Shown: positions 5,027 to 7,139 of the stretch, one piece after another
How positions within the stretch are numbered: the stretch's first letter is position 1
Layout: each line of letters begins with the position of its first letter
Assembly (NCBI GenBank): GCA_017620055.1
Contig: JAFZRD010000134.1
Location: 1-7,139 of the forward strand
Origin: Lachnospiraceae bacterium
GTDB taxonomy: Bacteria; Bacillota_A; Clostridia; Lachnospirales; Lachnospiraceae
Direction of reading: 5' to 3'
DNA length: 7,139 bases
Made by a program: the position numbers and the translations under genes
Notes under the pieces: generated by a model
The model's database searches: none
The model's input: only the letters and a program-made list of their open reading frames with translations
What the model was told of the DNA's origin: nothing

Positions 5027-6265
5027 ATGAAAGAATACGATATCAAAGTTACAGACGGCGGCGTTACGGCCGCAAAAGGATACAAGGCGGCGGGAGTCGC
5101 AGCGGGCATCAAATATACGAACAGGAAAGACATGGCGATGATCTATTCCGAATCCCCGGCGACCGTTGCCGGGATGTTCACTTCAAATGTCGTGAAGGCT
5201 GCGCCCGTTAAATTCGATATGGATATAGTCGCCAATTCCCCGTGTGTGCACGCGGTGGTCGCCAATTCGGGGATAGCCAATGCCGCAACGGGAGAGCCCG
5301 GCATGGAGCTGTGCAGGATAACCGCTCAGGCAGCAGCCGAGGCGTTATCGATCCCCGCGGATTCGGTGCTTGTCGGATCAACAGGTGTCATAGGCGAACA
5401 GATACCGGCCGATAAGATCAGGGCCGGCGTTGCCGAGCTTGCGAAGAACCTTTCCGATACGAGGCAGGCGGCAGCCGATGCTGAAGCAGCGATCATGACG
5501 ACCGACACGGTCCCGAAGGAGATCGCCGTACAGGTCATGATCGGCGGAAAGTGCGTGACGATAGGCGGAATGAGCAAAGGAAGCGGAATGATCCATCCCA
5601 ATATGTGCACGATGCTCGCATACATATGCACGGACTGCGCCATCACAAAGGAGATGCTCGACAAGTGTGTCCATGCCGATATACCCGATACGTTCAATAT
5701 GATCACGGTAGACGGCGACACATCAACAAATGATACTTATCTCGTGCTTGCAAACGGCTGCGCCGAAAATCCCGTCATCGACTGCGAAGGCGAAGATCTT
5801 GATATTTTTATGGCGGCGCTTCACTATGTTGACGAATACCTTGCAAAGCACATGGCAAAGGACGGAGAAGGCGCGAACGCGCTGTTTGAAGTGAAGGTCA
5901 TAAATGCCGACACAAAGGAGAACGCAAAGCTTCTGGCGCGTTCCGTCGCATCGTCATCGCTCTGTAAGGCTGCGGTGTTCGGACACGATTCAAACTTCGG
6001 AAGATTCCTGTGTGCTCTCGGATATTCGGGAGCGGACTTCGATCCCGACAAGGTCTCACTCGACTATGTCAGCCGTGCGGGTTCGATAAGGGTGTTTGAG
6101 AACGGCCTTAAAGCGGCATATTCCGAAGACGAGGCAACAAAGATACTCTCCGAGGATGAGATCACGGTCGTCGTTGACATGAACGAAGGATCGCAAAAAG
6201 CTACCGCATGGGGATGTGATCTTACATTCGATTATGTTAAGATAAATGCTGACTATCGTTCATAG
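5027..6265 (+). CDS. argJ: Glutamate/ornithine N-acetyltransferase
   Basis: ArgJ transfers the acetyl group from N-acetylornithine to glutamate, recycling it within arginine synthesis; many members also use acetyl-CoA to make N-acetylglutamate. Seen: 412 residues, normal full length. STGVIGE (118-124) is the oxyanion-hole block, [14 protein letters not shown] (184-197) the self-cleavage block with Thr195 as N-terminal nucleophile of the beta chain, [11 protein letters not shown] (227-237) and GHDSNFGR (319-326) are conserved, and the protein ends INADYRS. The residue before Thr195 is Cys where Ala is usual, and Phe324 replaces the common Trp. The start is supported by AGAGAGG about eight bases upstream. 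argB follows after 23 bases, but the usual upstream argC is replaced by an acetyltransferase gene. Whether the enzyme is mono- or bifunctional cannot be decided from sequence. Confidence 0.97.
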   Translation: MKEYDIKVTDGGVTAAKGYKAAGVAAGIKYTNRKDMAMIYSESPATVAGMFTSNVVKAAPVKFDMDIVANSPCVHAVVANSGIANAATGEPGMELCRITAQAAAEALSIPADSVLVGSTGVIGEQIPADKIRAGVAELAKNLSDTRQAAADAEAAIMTTDTVPKEIAVQVMIGGKCVTIGGMSKGSGMIHPNMCTMLAYICTDCAITKEMLDKCVHADIPDTFNMITVDGDTSTNDTYLVLANGCAENPVIDCEGEDLDIFMAALHYVDEYLAKHMAKDGEGANALFEVKVINADTKENAKLLARSVASSSLCKAAVFGHDSNFGRFLCALGYSGADFDPDKVSLDYVSRAGSIRVFENGLKAAYSEDEATKILSEDEITVVVDMNEGSQKATAWGCDLTFDYVKINADYRS

Positions 6266-6288
6266 ACAGGAAGAAAGGGCCGGATAAC

Positions 6289-7139
6289 ATGGAAGAGATA
6301 TACAAGGAGAAATACCTTCAGAAGGCTGAGGTGCTCATAGAGGCACTTCCGTACATACAGCAGTTTAACCGAAAGGTCATAGTCGTCAAGTACGGCGGAA
6401 GCGCGATGGCGGATGAGGAGCTCAAGAAGAACGTCATCAAGGATGTCACGCTCTTAAAGCTTGTCGGATTCAAGCCGATAGTCGTGCACGGCGGGGGCAA
6501 GGATATCTCGGCGTGGATCGGAAAGGTCGGCAAGAAGAGCGAGTTCGTCAACGGTCTTCGTGTTACCGATGCCGAGACGATGGAGATCGCGGAAATGGTA
6601 CTCGGGAAGGTCAACAAGTCGCTCGTATCGATGGTAACGGAGCTCGGAGTCAAGGCGGTCGGTATATCCGGTAAGGACGGAGGGCTTCTCACGGTTGAGA
6701 AAAAGTATTCCGACGGTAAGGACATCGGTTTTGTCGGGGAAGTAACAAAGGTCGACACGAAGATACTCGAGGACCTGCTTGAGAAGGATTTTCTCCCTAT
6801 CGTAGCTCCGATAGGACTCGATAAGGATTTCAACACTTACAATATAAATGCGGATGACGCCGCATGTGCGATAGCAAAGGCGATGGGCGCGAACAAGCTC
6901 GCGTTCCTGACCGATATCGAGGGTGTATACCGCGATCCCGAGGATCCGTCGACGTTCATCTCGAGACTGACGGTTTCGGAGGTCGACGAGCTTATAGACA
7001 AGGGATTCATCGGAGGCGGAATGCTCCCGAAGCTTAAGAATTGTACTGATGCGATAAAAAGCGGCGTGAGCCGCGTGCATATCCTCGACGGAAGAAAGCC
7101 TCACAGCCTGCTTCTCGAGGTATTCACCGACACCGGTAT
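6289..7139 (+). CDS. argB: N-acetylglutamate kinase (3' end outside the window)
   Basis: ArgB phosphorylates N-acetylglutamate with ATP, the second step of arginine synthesis. Seen: 283 codons open to the window edge, ending FTDTG, which lies near the usual C-terminus, so probably only a dozen or so residues are missing. Amino-acid-kinase motifs in order: VVKYGGSAM (32-40), VVHGGGKDI (65-73, with Lys where Pro is common), NGLRVTD (88-94), GISGKDGG (125-132), NINADDAA (185-192), LTDIEGVY (207-214) and GGGMLPKL (242-249). About 28 residues precede the first kinase strand and look like one long helix, as in arginine-inhibited hexameric ArgB enzymes. The start has AAAGGG nine bases upstream. It lies 23 bases after argJ, in the same operon. 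Confidence 0.96.
   Translation, partial: MEEIYKEKYLQKAEVLIEALPYIQQFNRKVIVVKYGGSAMADEELKKNVIKDVTLLKLVGFKPIVVHGGGKDISAWIGKVGKKSEFVNGLRVTDAETMEIAEMVLGKVNKSLVSMVTELGVKAVGISGKDGGLLTVEKKYSDGKDIGFVGEVTKVDTKILEDLLEKDFLPIVAPIGLDKDFNTYNINADDAACAIAKAMGANKLAFLTDIEGVYRDPEDPSTFISRLTVSEVDELIDKGFIGGGMLPKLKNCTDAIKSGVSRVHILDGRKPHSLLLEVFTDTG

Noticed and set aside
6318..7104. Two long - strand open frames opposite argB
   Set aside because: They lie entirely within the argB coding sequence, have low-complexity Ser/Arg/Leu-rich translations and no plausible ribosome binding context.

Overview
The window looks like a chromosomal segment of an anaerobic Gram-positive bacterium of the class Clostridia, most likely Lachnospiraceae-like. 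This is inferred from the ArgG, ArgJ and ArgB sequence types, strong AGGAG-type ribosome binding sites, frequent ATA (Ile) and AGA/AGG (Arg) codons, and the FHA protein/Mbeg1-like hydrolase gene pair. I could not run a search, so the family-level assignment is tentative. No RNA genes, insertion sequences, CRISPR arrays or pseudogenes are visible. No stretch longer than about 205 bases lacks a gene.

Left part (1-2067, + strand): the 3' part of a gene for a membrane-anchored FHA-domain protein overlaps by four bases (ATGA) with a gene for a DUF2974/Mbeg1-like alpha/beta hydrolase. The hydrolase has a GHSKG nucleophile elbow and a C-terminal helical-hairpin domain ending in a YxxxE motif. This lipase-first, helical-domain-last order resembles reverse-arranged type VII secretion lipases such as Staphylococcus aureus TslA. 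That makes this pair the most likely under-described system in the window, although no secretion gene is in view.

Middle part (2053-4344, - strand): argG (argininosuccinate synthase), a DUF1294 small membrane protein and a LytTR-type response regulator form a tight co-directional run transcribed leftward. The regulator gene ends inside the hydrolase gene, a 15-base tail-to-tail overlap with no room for an intergenic terminator.

Right part (4345-7139): a 205-base AT-rich divergent region separates argG from a rightward cluster of a GNAT acetyltransferase, argJ (glutamate/ornithine N-acetyltransferase) and argB (N-acetylglutamate kinase, cut by the window end). A good promoter (TTGACA, 16 bases, TAGAAT) is followed at once by three near-identical 13-base palindromes of the form TGnATAnTATnCA, spaced 20-21 bases apart. 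The last one covers the start of the acetyltransferase gene. A fourth, slightly degenerate copy lies on the argG side. They look like ARG boxes for an ArgR/AhrC-type repressor that would control both directions.

Together the right-hand genes cover acetylated-ornithine synthesis (possibly a short N-acetylglutamate synthase, then ArgB and ArgJ) and the citrulline-to-argininosuccinate step (ArgG). argC, argD, argF and argH are not present in the window.
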